Of a stretch of 64,000 bases of DNA, positions 18,966-27,456 are shown piece after piece. The notes beneath the pieces are model-generated. The model made no database searches. It was not told the origin of the DNA and was given only the letters and a program-made list of their open reading frames with translations. Made by a program: the position numbers and the translations under genes. Position 1 is the first letter of the stretch. Every line of letters begins with the position of its first letter. This stretch comes from an uncultured Corynebacterium sp. (GTDB taxonomy: Bacteria; Actinomycetota; Actinomycetes; Mycobacteriales; Mycobacteriaceae), in assembly GCF_946222985.1 (NCBI RefSeq), contig NZ_CAMIFY010000003.1, positions 30,743 to 94,742 on the forward strand, given 5' to 3'.

Positions 18966-19835
18966 TCAGAACTGCGCGGCGCAGGTTTCGGTCCACCCCG
19001 TGGTGCCGTCGGTGAACCAGGTCGTGCCCTGCTCGTACAAACCGTCCGCCGCGGACGCGCAGCTGGCGATGGTCTTGCCCGGCAACGGCGTCGGCTCACC
19101 CTGCGGGGCGCCGGTGTAACCGCGTTCCGGGGCCGTCGTCGCCGGCGCCTCCTGCTGCGCGGGGGCAGGGTCCGCGGGTGCTTGGCGGGTGGTGGCGTCG
19201 GCCGTGCGTTCGGGCGTCGTGGCGTCGTTGGTCGGTTCCGGACGGTCGGCGTCGGCCTCGTCCTTGACCTCGTCGATGCGAATCACTCCCGGTTCGCCCT
19301 CGGAATTCAGGAACAGCGTGAAATCGAAGGCGACCGGCGTGACCTCTTCCGGAACCTCGAAAACGAATGTGGCCTCTTCGTCGAAGCCCACTCCGAGCTG
19401 TCCGTCGCAGCCCTTGTTGTGCGGGTAACCGAAAAGATTCGGCACGGGCCCGTATTTCGCGTCATTGTCGCCATGGAGATTCACGTCGATGTCATTGCAG
19501 GTCGGATTGAAGTCCTGATTCCACGTGTTTTCGACGGTGGTCTTCACCAGCACCAGCTTTCCGCCGTCGCGTGCGGAAAGCGTGCCGTCGGGGCTTTCCT
19601 CCAGGTGTTCGTTCCATTCGAGTTCGTTCGCCTCGGTGACCTCGTCGATGGTCACGGCCACGCCTTCGGCTTCGACTCGATCGCCGATGCCGGGTTCCGA
19701 GGGCGACTCCGACGACGAGTTTTCGGTCGCCGGGCTCGAATCGTCCGCGGTGGCGGGTTCTTCGGACGAGCATGCACCGAGAAAAAGAGCGCCGGTGGCG
19801 AATGCCGCGAGGGCGGCGCGGGTAAGTCGGGACAT
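18966..19835 (-). CDS. DUF4352-like surface lipoprotein
   Basis: A 289-residue predicted lipoprotein with lipobox LGAC (Cys22) after a short signal helix. A low-complexity Ser/Glu/Asp/Pro linker follows. An immunoglobulin-like region at about residues 50-195 resembles DUF4352 (VAVTIDEVTEANE, GGKLVLVKTTVEN). A second Pro/Ala/Thr linker leads to a C-terminal module with two cysteines (IASCASAADG and ETCAAQF). The ATG at 19835 is preceded by ATGGAGGACCCG, a good SD. Base composition falls in the central part (19,250-19,860), unlike its neighbours. It lies between the chelatase and cobO, genes that adjoin in mycobacteria, so it may be an insertion. The ligand is unknown. Confidence 0.8.
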   Translation of the reverse strand: MSRLTRAALAAFATGALFLGACSSEEPATADDSSPATENSSSESPSEPGIGDRVEAEGVAVTIDEVTEANELEWNEHLEESPDGTLSARDGGKLVLVKTTVENTWNQDFNPTCNDIDVNLHGDNDAKYGPVPNLFGYPHNKGCDGQLGVGFDEEATFVFEVPEEVTPVAFDFTLFLNSEGEPGVIRIDEVKDEADADRPEPTNDATTPERTADATTRQAPADPAPAQQEAPATTAPERGYTGAPQGEPTPLPGKTIASCASAADGLYEQGTTWFTDGTTGWTETCAAQF

Positions 19836-19924
19836 CGGGTCCTCCATGGTCAGGGAAATTGCTGCCGTTTGCCCGTTAAATGTATCCCGGCGTGCGGATG
19901 CCGAGATTTCCCTCGCCCCCGAAT

Positions 19925-19943
19925 GTTCGAATGACGATCGAAC
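19925..19943. promoter_or_regulatory. Inverted repeat upstream of the unknown gene at 19976
   Basis: A perfect inverted repeat GTTCGA-N7-TCGAAC. It falls where the -35 region of the leaderless promoter (TATGCT at 19963-19968) should be, so it could be an operator. The half-sites resemble the LexA half-site but in reversed order and with different spacing, so I do not call it a LexA box. Confidence 0.35.
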
Positions 19944-19975
19944 GACGTGATCCGGTCGCCCGTATGCTCGCGGAC

Positions 19976-20617
19976 ATGAACGCCTCCGATGCCGGCGCCG
20001 CCGCATCCATCACCGTCAACGTCGTCGAGATCACCGTCTTAGCCGAACGATGGCGCGCGGACCTGCTGCTCGGCCGCCTCGCCCTGGCCATCGGCGCCCG
20101 CCTCGGGGCCGTCGACGCGGGGTTCGACGTCGTCGGCGTCGAACCGGGCGGCGACGACGACCAGTGGGATCTCGTCGACCAGTGGCGCCAGCTCAACGCC
20201 GGCGCCCAGCCGCCCGCGGACAAGGCCCTGTACAAGGTCACCGCCTGGTTCACCGGTGAGCCGAAGGTAACGGATGCCGACGACGCCGAGACTGCCGAGG
20301 ACGACGAGAAGCTCGCCATCATCCTCGACGCCCTCGACGGTCTGGCCCAGGCGGGCACGGGCGAGGCCGAACTCGACTACGACGGCGTCAATCCCGATCA
20401 CGTCCCGTTCGGCGATTCGAGGTGGACGGTGGACGTGCCGAGCGGGGCCGTCGCAAAGCACTCGAACCCCGATCCGCAGGTCGCCGCGGCCGTCGGGCGT
20501 CTCCGGGGTCTCGTCGCGGCGGTGCGTGGCCCGGCTCCGGAAGTCACCAGCGTGCAGGTCCGCAGCCGCGCCGCGTTCGAGGCGGCCCGCGAGGAGTGGC
20601 TCAAGTCGGGGCAGTGA
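19976..20617 (+). CDS. Conserved hypothetical protein
   Basis: A 213-residue soluble protein I do not recognise. It contains no signal peptide or membrane segment, has an N-terminal beta/alpha-like part (SITVNVVEITVLAERWRADLLLGRLAL), an acidic middle (DADDAETAEDDEK) and a C-terminus rich in Ala/Arg ending FEAAREEWLKSGQ. A TATGCT -10 box (19963-19968) lies 7 nt before the ATG at 19976, so a leaderless start there is preferred to ATGs at 19931 or 19964. The copy of CGTCGCAAAGC at 20449 lies inside it. It is co-oriented with cobO 57 nt downstream, but nothing ties it to cobalamin. Confidence 0.7.
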   Translation: MNASDAGAAASITVNVVEITVLAERWRADLLLGRLALAIGARLGAVDAGFDVVGVEPGGDDDQWDLVDQWRQLNAGAQPPADKALYKVTAWFTGEPKVTDADDAETAEDDEKLAIILDALDGLAQAGTGEAELDYDGVNPDHVPFGDSRWTVDVPSGAVAKHSNPDPQVAAAVGRLRGLVAAVRGPAPEVTSVQVRSRAAFEAAREEWLKSGQ

Positions 20618-20674
20618 CGCCGCGGGTGAACCCACCGACGCTGGTGGAGGCCCGATCCGGCTACGCTGGCCGCC

Positions 20675-21295
20675 ATGCCTCAAGGACAGGTCGACCCGAA
20701 GAACCTCCCGGATGACGGGCTCACCACCCGCCAGCGTCGGCAGCTGCCGATCACCGCGATCCACACCGGCCATGGCAAGGGGAAGTCGACCGCCGCGTTC
20801 GGCATGGCGCTGCGCGCCTGGAATCAGGGGATGGACGTCGGCGTGTTCCAATTCGTGAAATCCGCGAAGTGGAAGGTCGGTGAAGAGGCCGTCTTCAAGC
20901 GCCTCGGGCAGCTTCACGACGACACCGGCGAAGGCGGCCCGGTGCAGTGGCACAAAATGGGCGAGGGGTGGTCGTGGGCGCGGAAGAGCGGCACCGACGA
21001 GGACCACGCCCGCGATGCGGCCGAGGGGTGGGCGGAGATCAAGCGCCGACTGCTGGCCGAGGAGCACGACTTCTACGTCCTCGACGAGTTCACCTACCCG
21101 ATCAAATGGGGATGGGTCGACGTCGACGACGTCGCCGCGACGCTGGCCAACCGGCCCGGGCGCCAGCACGTGGTCATCACCGGCCGCGACGCCGACCCCG
21201 CGCTGATCGAGGTCGCCGACCTGGTGACCGAGATGACCAAGCGCAAGCACCCGATGGACGCCGGGCGGAAGGGCCAGAAGGGCATCGAGTGGTAG
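20675..21295 (+). CDS. cobO: Cob(I)yrinic acid a,c-diamide adenosyltransferase
   Basis: CobO transfers the 5'-deoxyadenosyl group of ATP to reduced corrinoids in cobalamin synthesis. The P-loop is HTGHGKGKST (about residues 30-39). Further CobO/BtuR signatures are VGVFQFVKS, FYVLDEFTYPI and VITGRDADPALIEVADLVTEM. The 206-residue length is normal. A TACGCT -10 box (20662-20667) is 7 nt before the ATG, indicating a leaderless mRNA. Its stop overlaps the cobB start region, forming a cobO-cobB operon. Confidence 0.96.
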   Translation: MPQGQVDPKNLPDDGLTTRQRRQLPITAIHTGHGKGKSTAAFGMALRAWNQGMDVGVFQFVKSAKWKVGEEAVFKRLGQLHDDTGEGGPVQWHKMGEGWSWARKSGTDEDHARDAAEGWAEIKRRLLAEEHDFYVLDEFTYPIKWGWVDVDDVAATLANRPGRQHVVITGRDADPALIEVADLVTEMTKRKHPMDAGRKGQKGIEW

Positions 21296-22680
21296 CCGAC
21301 GTCCCCGGTGGCGTGATCATCGCCGCGCCGGCGTCGGGCACCGGCAAGACCACCATCGCCACGGGGCTCGTCGCCGCGTTGGCGCGCCGCATGTCCGTGG
21401 CGCCGTTCAAGGTCGGCCCCGACTACATCGACCCCGGGTACCACGCCCTCGCCGCCGGTCACCCCGGACGCAACCTCGATTCGGTGATGTGCGGGACCGG
21501 CCTGGTCGGCCCGCTCTACGCCCATGGCGCGGCCGGTCATGACCTCGGCGTCGTCGAGGGCGTGATGGGGCTTTTCGACGGGCGCATCGGCGGCGACCCG
21601 CTCGACGCCGCCGCCTCGACCGCGGAAATCGCGAGGATCCTCGGGATGCCGGTCATCCTCGTCGTCGACGCCCGCCACATGAGCCAATCGGCCGCCGCGC
21701 TGGTCCACGGGTTCGCGACGATGGACGATCGCGTCCACGTCGCCGGGGCGATCGTCAATCGGGTGGGCTCGGACCGGCACGAAGCCGTCGTGCGCGACGC
21801 CATCGAGGCCGTCGGCGTGCCGGTGCTCGGGGCGATCCCGCGCGTCGACGGTATCGAAGTGCCGTCGCGGCACCTGGGCCTGGTCACCGCCGCGGAGGGC
21901 GGTGCCGCGGCGCGCACGGCGGTGGCGATGATGGCCGATCTCGTCGAAGAGCACGTCGACGTCGACGCGGTCGTCGAGCTGGCCGGGGTGCGGCAGGGCT
22001 TCGCGCCGTGGGATCCGGGGAAGGCGTTGGGGGTCGAGGGGGAGGCGCCGCCCCAGGACGGGCCGCACATCGCCTTGGCCGGTGGTCCGGCCTTCACCTT
22101 CGCCTACGCCGAGCACGCCGAACTGCTGGCCGCCGCGGGCGCCCGGGTGGAGGTGTTCGATCCGCTCGTCGACGATCTTCCCGACGCTGGCGGCCTGGTC
22201 GTGCCCGGGGGTTTCCCGGAGGAGCACGCCGCCGATCTGGCCGCTCGCGATGACCTGGCCGCCGCCGTGCGGGCGATGATCGCCGACGGCGCCGCGGTCC
22301 ACGCCGAATGCGCGGGCCTGCTGTGGTTGCTGGAATCGCTCGACGGCCACCGCATGTGCGGCGTCATCCCCGGATCGGCGTCGATGGGGAGGCTGAGCCT
22401 GGGCTACCGGACCGCGACGATGCTCTCGCCGTCGGCGCTCGGCGACGTCGGCGGGCGGGTCGTCGGCCACGAGTTCCACAGGACACGGCTCGACGACGGC
22501 GCCGAAGCGCGCGCCCGGGCGGCGGGATGGACCCCGGCGTGGGGATGGCACGGGTGGGACGGTGCCGCCGTGAGCGAGGGCTTCGTCTCGCCCGACGGCC
22601 GCGTCCACGCGTCCTACCTGCACGTGCACCCGGCCGGAGCACCCGAGATGATGCGCCGATTCGTCGGGTCCTGCGGCTGA
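21289..22680 (+). CDS. cobB: Cobyrinate a,c-diamide synthase
   Basis: CobB/CbiA amidates the a and c carboxylates of cobyrinate (or the hydrogenobyrinate form) with glutamine and ATP. The N-terminal ATPase P-loop is ASGTGKTT and the partner motif KVGPDYIDPGYH follows. The C-terminal amidotransferase has its nucleophile in HAECAGLLWLLE. It ends SYLHVHPAG, carrying the conserved histidines. GTG at 21289 overlaps the cobO stop by 7 nt, implying translational coupling; a GTG at 21313 is an alternative. The length is 463 residues. Confidence 0.95.
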   Translation: MVADVPGGVIIAAPASGTGKTTIATGLVAALARRMSVAPFKVGPDYIDPGYHALAAGHPGRNLDSVMCGTGLVGPLYAHGAAGHDLGVVEGVMGLFDGRIGGDPLDAAASTAEIARILGMPVILVVDARHMSQSAAALVHGFATMDDRVHVAGAIVNRVGSDRHEAVVRDAIEAVGVPVLGAIPRVDGIEVPSRHLGLVTAAEGGAAARTAVAMMADLVEEHVDVDAVVELAGVRQGFAPWDPGKALGVEGEAPPQDGPHIALAGGPAFTFAYAEHAELLAAAGARVEVFDPLVDDLPDAGGLVVPGGFPEEHAADLAARDDLAAAVRAMIADGAAVHAECAGLLWLLESLDGHRMCGVIPGSASMGRLSLGYRTATMLSPSALGDVGGRVVGHEFHRTRLDDGAEARARAAGWTPAWGWHGWDGAAVSEGFVSPDGRVHASYLHVHPAGAPEMMRRFVGSCG

Positions 22681-22735
22681 GACGGGGTGCGCGCCCCATG
22701 CACGCGGGGGCGGCGACGAACGTTAAGATTCCAGC

Positions 22736-23815
22736 ATGACATTGATGTTGAAGGGCAGCCGCGTTCTCGTCGTCGGGGCGTCGACGACGGCCGAGCGCGT
22801 CATTCCGGGCCTCGTCGCGGCCGGAGCCGAGGTGATCGTCTGCGAGGGCGGCGACATCACGCCCGGCATCGAGGGATGGGCCGAACGCGGGCGCATCCAG
22901 CTGTGGCACACCTCCTTCACCCCGGCGATGCTGTGGGGCAAGCGGATGGTCGTCGTCACCGATCCCGACCTGCTGCGCGAGGTCATGGTCCATTCGACCG
23001 TGCACGGGGTCCTCGTCGACGACGCCACCGACGGCGCGGCCCAGCAGGCGCTGCAGTTCAAGGGACGGCGCGCCTCCCGCGCCGGTCACCTCGCCGGCAC
23101 CGTCGCCCTCGTCGGCGGCGGCCCGGGAGATCCGGATCTGATCACCGTCGAAGGGCGCCGTCTGCTGCGCCTGGCCGACGTCGTGCTCGCCGACCATCTC
23201 GGACCGTTGTCGCTGCTCGGCGAGCTCGACCCGGACGTCGAGATCATCGACGCGGCGAAGCTGCCCTACGGCCGCGCCATGGCGCAGGACCGCATCAACG
23301 AGCTGCTCGTCGACCGCGCCAACCAGGGGTTGTTCGTCGTCCGCCTCAAGGGCGGCGACCCGTACCTGTTCGGGCGCGGATTCGAGGAACTCGCGGCGTT
23401 GCGCGACGCGGGCGTGACGGTCAAGCAGGTCCCGGGCATCACCTCGGCGATCTCCGTGCCGGCGGCCGCGGGCATCCCCGTGACGCAGCGCGGCGTCAAC
23501 CACGACTTCACGGTCGTCTCCGGGCACGTGCCCCCGGGGCACGATTCCTCGCTGGTCAACTGGGACGCCCTGGGCAAGATGCGCGGCACTCTGGTGGTGA
23601 TCATGGGCGTGAAGAACGGCCCGAAGATCGCCGAGGCCCTCATCGCAGCCGGACGGCCGGCCGGCACCCCGGCCGCCGTGATCCAGGAGGGCACGACCGA
23701 AAACCAGCGCGTGCTCCATTGCGACCTGGCCACGCTCGGCGCGACGATCGTCGACGACAAGGTCAAGCCGCCGGCCGTGCTGGTCATCGGTGACGTGGCG
23801 GCCCTGGGGCGTTAA
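22736..23815 (+). CDS. cobA: Uroporphyrinogen-III C-methyltransferase (CobA/CysG) with degenerate N-terminal domain
   Basis: This SAM-dependent enzyme makes precorrin-2, the branch point to siroheme and B12. The methyltransferase domain starts near residue 120 with VALVGGGPGDPDLIT and shows VVRLKGGDPYLFGRG and VPGITSAISVPAAAGIPVT. Residues 1-115 resemble the precorrin-2 dehydrogenase/ferrochelatase domain of CysG (LKGSRVLVVGASTTAERVIP), but the Gly-rich NAD loop is altered to GASTTAE. Oxidation of precorrin-2 may thus not occur here. TAAGAT (22724-22729) is 6 nt before the ATG, suggesting a leaderless mRNA. The 3' end overlaps yaaA (convergent) by 4 nt. Confidence 0.92.
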   Translation: MTLMLKGSRVLVVGASTTAERVIPGLVAAGAEVIVCEGGDITPGIEGWAERGRIQLWHTSFTPAMLWGKRMVVVTDPDLLREVMVHSTVHGVLVDDATDGAAQQALQFKGRRASRAGHLAGTVALVGGGPGDPDLITVEGRRLLRLADVVLADHLGPLSLLGELDPDVEIIDAAKLPYGRAMAQDRINELLVDRANQGLFVVRLKGGDPYLFGRGFEELAALRDAGVTVKQVPGITSAISVPAAAGIPVTQRGVNHDFTVVSGHVPPGHDSSLVNWDALGKMRGTLVVIMGVKNGPKIAEALIAAGRPAGTPAAVIQEGTTENQRVLHCDLATLGATIVDDKVKPPAVLVIGDVAALGR

Positions 23816-24555
23816 TCCGGAACGGTGACGGTGATGCCCCCGTCATCGGCGCGGGCGTCGAGCCCGGCGGCACGGGCGACGTCGACCGCATCGTCGATCG
23901 ATTCGACCCGCTCGGTGGTCCGAGCCAGCGCACGCGCCAGCAGACCCTTGTGGTGCTTGTTGAAGTGCGACACGACCGTGCCCGCCGTGGTGAGCACCGT
24001 GGCCGTCACCGCACCGGGGACCTTGCCCAGGTTCATGTAGGTGCCCGAGCGCAGGTCGACGACGAGACCGTGATCGCCGGAGACCAGCGCCTCGGTCAGC
24101 GCCGAACCCCATCGCGCCCGCATCGTGGGGGCGGTGCCGGAAGACGAGCCGTCGTCAAGCGGGATCTTGGAACCGCCGGACAACCGGTACTTCGGAATCA
24201 TGTCCTCGCCGCCGACGACGCCGAACAACGCCGAACCGATCGCCAAACGGGAACGTTCGGCGGGGGACAGTGACGCGGCGTCGAGGGCGTCGAATAGGAC
24301 CCCGGTGTAGCGATCCAACGCCGGCGCCGTGGGGGAGGTGAACAGCGCGGCGTTGGCGTCGACTTCGTCGGCCAGCTTCGGGCCGAGCTTCAACGCCGCC
24401 ATCGCGGCGTCGCGATCGGCCGACAGCGCCGTGAGATCCGCGGCGATGGCCGCTCGCACGTCGTTGAGCTGCGGCCACGACAGCGTGGCCAGGTCCAGGG
24501 GGGCACCGGAGCCGCCGGACGATTTCGTTTCCGACGGCGGCAGGAGGATCAGCAT
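23812..24555 (-). CDS. yaaA: YaaA family peroxide stress protein
   Basis: A 247-residue protein of the YaaA/DUF328 family, which in E. coli limits free iron during peroxide stress and binds DNA. The N-terminal signature MLILLPPSETKSSGGSG is intact. Typical later segments are RLAIGSALFGVVGGEDMIPKYR (about residues 103-124) and HFNKHHKGLLARAL. A TAGGAT -10 box on the minus strand (24569-24564) lies 8 nt before the ATG, consistent with a leaderless start. The 3' end overlaps the convergent cobA by 4 nt, so the two messages are antisense at their ends. Confidence 0.92.
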   Translation of the reverse strand: MLILLPPSETKSSGGSGAPLDLATLSWPQLNDVRAAIAADLTALSADRDAAMAALKLGPKLADEVDANAALFTSPTAPALDRYTGVLFDALDAASLSPAERSRLAIGSALFGVVGGEDMIPKYRLSGGSKIPLDDGSSSGTAPTMRARWGSALTEALVSGDHGLVVDLRSGTYMNLGKVPGAVTATVLTTAGTVVSHFNKHHKGLLARALARTTERVESIDDAVDVARAAGLDARADDGGITVTVPD

Positions 24556-24715
24556 GGGCTCCGATCCTATCGGCCAGCCCGGGCCCTCCGACGGGGCCCC
24601 GGATTGAGGCGTGGGTGGGGCCCGGAATCGCGCTGCGGATCGAGTGCGGAATCAAGGTCCGGAAAACGCCGACCACCCGCCACGACGCCGCGGGGTCGGA
24701 CGCTAGACTGTCTCC

Positions 24716-26467
24716 ATGATCACGCGAATGTCCCGGTTGTTCCTGCGCACCCTGCGGGACGACCCGGCGGATGCCGAATTTCCCAGCCACAAGCTCCTCG
24801 TGCGGGCGGGATACATCCGGCGCCATGCCCCCGGCATCTACTCCTGGCTGCCGCTGGGCCTGAAGGTCCTGCACAACGTCGAAAACATCGTCCGCGAGGA
24901 GATGGACGGCATTGGTGCCCAGGAGATCGTCTTCCCGGCGCTGCTGCCGCGGGAGCCGTACGAGAAGTCCAATCGGTGGACCGAGTACGGCGACGACCTG
25001 TTCCGCCTCACGGACCGGAAGAAGGCCGACTACCTCCTCGGCCCCACGCACGAGGAAATGTTCGCGCTGGCGGTCAAGGACCTCTACAACTCCTACAAGG
25101 ATTTCCCGGTCACGCTGTACCAGGTGCAGACCAAGTACCGCGACGAGGCGCGTCCGCGCGCGGGCATCCTGCGCGGCCGCGAGTTCATCATGAAGGACTC
25201 GTACTCGTTCGACATGAACGACGCCGGGCTGGAGAACTCCTACCAGCTGCACCGCGGCGCCTACCAGCGCATCTTCGATCGTCTCGGCATCGATTACGTC
25301 ATCTGTTCGGCGACGTCCGGCGCGATGGGCGGGTCGGCCTCCGAGGAATTCCTGGCGGTCAGCGACTACGGCGAGGACACGTTCGTCACGTCCACCGCGT
25401 CCGACTACGCGGCCAACGTCGAAGCGGTGACCACCCCGGCCCCGCCGGCGCAGTCGATCGAGGACAAGCCGGAAGCCGTGGTCCGCGAAACCCCCGACGC
25501 CACCACCATCGACGCCCTCGTCGAATGGGCGAACTCGGAGGAAGCGGACCTGGGCCGCACGGTCACGGGATCCGACACGCTCAAGTGCGTCATGATCGCC
25601 GTTCGCGAGCCGGGTGGCGAGTGGGAACTGCGGGGCATCGGCGTGCCCGGGGACCGCGAGGTCGACATGAAGCGCGTCGAGGCCGGCATGGCGCCCGCCG
25701 AGGTGCGGTTGCTGGAGGACAAGGACTTCGAAACCAACCCGTTCCTGGTCAAGGGCTACATCGGCCCGCGCGGCCTGGCCGCCAACGACGTCCCTCTCTA
25801 CGTCGACCCGCGCGTGGTCGACGGCACCGCGTGGATCACCGGCGCGGACCAGCCCAACCGTCACGTCGTCGACCTCGTCTGCGGCCGCGACTTCCACCCC
25901 GCCGGCACGATCGAGGCCGCCGAGGTGCGCGAGGGCGATCTCGCCCCCGACCGCGAGGGCACGCTGCAGTTGCGGCGCGGCATCGAAATCGGCCACATCT
26001 TCCAGTTGGGCCGCAAGTACACCGACGCCTTCGAGGTCGACATCCTCGACGAGGGCGGCAAGCGGTCCCGCCCGACGATGGGCTCCTACGGCATCGGAGT
26101 CTCCCGCCTGGTGGCGGTGCTCGCGGAGCAGCTTCACGACGACCGTGGCCTGCGCTGGCCGACGGCCGTGGCCCCGTTCAAGGTCCACGTCGTCATCGCC
26201 AACAAGGATGCCGCGGCGGGGGAGGCCGCCGAGAAGCTCGCCGACGAGCTCGACGCGGCCGGCCTGTCCGTGCTGTTCGACGACCGCCCCAAGGTCAGTC
26301 CCGGCGTGAAGTTCAAGGACTCCGAGCTGCTCGGCATGCCCGTCGTGGTCGTCGTCGGCCGCGGCTTCGCCGACGGCAACGTGGAGCTGCGTGACCGCAT
26401 GAGCGGCGAGACCACCGAAATCGCCTACGACGACGCAGTCGCCGAGGTGCTGAAGCTGGCCCGCTAA
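24716..26467 (+). CDS. proS: Prolyl-tRNA synthetase, bacterial type
   Basis: This class II synthetase charges tRNA-Pro. Motif 1-2 regions are visible as RAGYIRRHAPGIYSWLPLG and TKYRDEARPRAGILRGREF, and motif 3 is GSYGIGVSR. The roughly 180-residue insertion between motifs 2 and 3 (about residues 224-405) is the editing (INS) domain that clears misacylated Ala-tRNA. The C-terminus is the anticodon-binding domain. The length of 583 is typical. TAGACT at 24704-24709 is 6 nt before the ATG, so a leaderless mRNA is likely. The next gene, a DUF4439 protein, is convergent and overlaps by 4 nt. Confidence 0.96.
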   Translation: MITRMSRLFLRTLRDDPADAEFPSHKLLVRAGYIRRHAPGIYSWLPLGLKVLHNVENIVREEMDGIGAQEIVFPALLPREPYEKSNRWTEYGDDLFRLTDRKKADYLLGPTHEEMFALAVKDLYNSYKDFPVTLYQVQTKYRDEARPRAGILRGREFIMKDSYSFDMNDAGLENSYQLHRGAYQRIFDRLGIDYVICSATSGAMGGSASEEFLAVSDYGEDTFVTSTASDYAANVEAVTTPAPPAQSIEDKPEAVVRETPDATTIDALVEWANSEEADLGRTVTGSDTLKCVMIAVREPGGEWELRGIGVPGDREVDMKRVEAGMAPAEVRLLEDKDFETNPFLVKGYIGPRGLAANDVPLYVDPRVVDGTAWITGADQPNRHVVDLVCGRDFHPAGTIEAAEVREGDLAPDREGTLQLRRGIEIGHIFQLGRKYTDAFEVDILDEGGKRSRPTMGSYGIGVSRLVAVLAEQLHDDRGLRWPTAVAPFKVHVVIANKDAAAGEAAEKLADELDAAGLSVLFDDRPKVSPGVKFKDSELLGMPVVVVVGRGFADGNVELRDRMSGETTEIAYDDAVAEVLKLAR

Positions 26468-27414
26468 GCGGGGGCGCCGGGAAGAACGGCCGCCCCGTCG
26501 CCGCGGAACACCGCGGCACCGGCCTGGGAGAGCCCCGCCGCCTGCAGAGCGAAAGCTCGGGCGGCGGGGTCTTCGACGTTGACGAGGGCCTCGCGCCACG
26601 CCTGCGCCGCGGCGTCCTCGAGGGCTGCGCAGAACTCGCCCGGGTTCTCCTCCGGGGTCGGGGCACCGTCGGCGACCGAATACCCGGCGTCGGCGAGGGG
26701 GACGTCGACCTCGGCGTCGTCGAGTGCGGCGACGACGCGGTCGCGCAGCAGTCGATGCCGGTCGGCGCTGGTCGACGTCGATTCGCGCAGCGTCGCCTCG
26801 ATGCGCGGGGCGGCGACGCCCATGCCGTAGATCAAGCCGTATTCGGCGACGAGGGCGTCGGCGAACAACTGCGCGTCGTCGTCGGACAGTTCGATGCCGT
26901 CGGCGGCGGGGACGAGGTCGTCCCAGTCGACGTCGAGGGCACGGGAGGCCAGGACGATGCCGCCGTCCACCGCGGCGACGAGCACGGCTTCATAAGGGTC
27001 GCGGAGGGCGCCGCCGCCCTCGAGCGCCTCGAGTAGCGGTGCCGCGCCACGGGAATCGGCGAGCACGGTGGTCGAGTCCGATCCCGCGGCCGGCGGGGCC
27101 GGCAATTCCGTCGGGGCGGCGACGCACTCTTCCGGCGCGGAACCGTCCTCCAGCGTCCCGCACGCGCGGGCGACTTCCCGGGCGAGCGCATCGGCGTGGG
27201 TGGAACGGACGTCGGAGAGGCCGGAGCCCGCCCCGGAGCCGTCGTCAAGCAAGGACGCGTCCCGCAGGGCCAGGGCCCGGGCGGCGTCGACCACCGGATC
27301 CGCCGACGGCCGCGCGATGGGCGCGCAACCCGCGGCCGCGAAGGTCAACGCACCGCCGACTCCAGCGGCGACGAGGAACGACCGGCGGGTGAGGGAGGGA
27401 AGCGGGTGATTCAC
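26464..27414 (-). CDS. DUF4439 (ferritin-like fold) Tat lipoprotein
   Basis: A 316-residue exported protein. The N-terminus has a twin-arginine signal (LTRRSFLVAAG) that ends in a lipobox (AAGC, Cys30), so it is probably folded before export and then lipidated. The C-terminal half, about residues 165-300, is a helical region resembling DUF4439 with a ferritin-like bundle (DAQLFADALVAEYGLIYGMG and NPGEFCAALEDAAAQAWREA). The GTG at 27414 gives the Tat signal as N-terminus. The equivalent position in M. tuberculosis is Rv2844, between proS and rimP. No metal-binding EXXH pair is obvious, so a ferritin-type activity is not claimed. Confidence 0.8.
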   Translation of the reverse strand: MNHPLPSLTRRSFLVAAGVGGALTFAAAGCAPIARPSADPVVDAARALALRDASLLDDGSGAGSGLSDVRSTHADALAREVARACGTLEDGSAPEECVAAPTELPAPPAAGSDSTTVLADSRGAAPLLEALEGGGALRDPYEAVLVAAVDGGIVLASRALDVDWDDLVPAADGIELSDDDAQLFADALVAEYGLIYGMGVAAPRIEATLRESTSTSADRHRLLRDRVVAALDDAEVDVPLADAGYSVADGAPTPEENPGEFCAALEDAAAQAWREALVNVEDPAARAFALQAAGLSQAGAAVFRGDGAAVLPGAPA

Positions 27415-27456
27415 GCGTCCATCGTGCCACGATCGCGGGCGGCTAGACTTCACCGC

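Noticed and set aside
20618..22735. Cobalamin riboswitch for the cob genes
   Set aside because: The gaps before cobO and cobA are under 60 nt and the -10 boxes lie directly before the start codons, leaving no leader for an aptamer.
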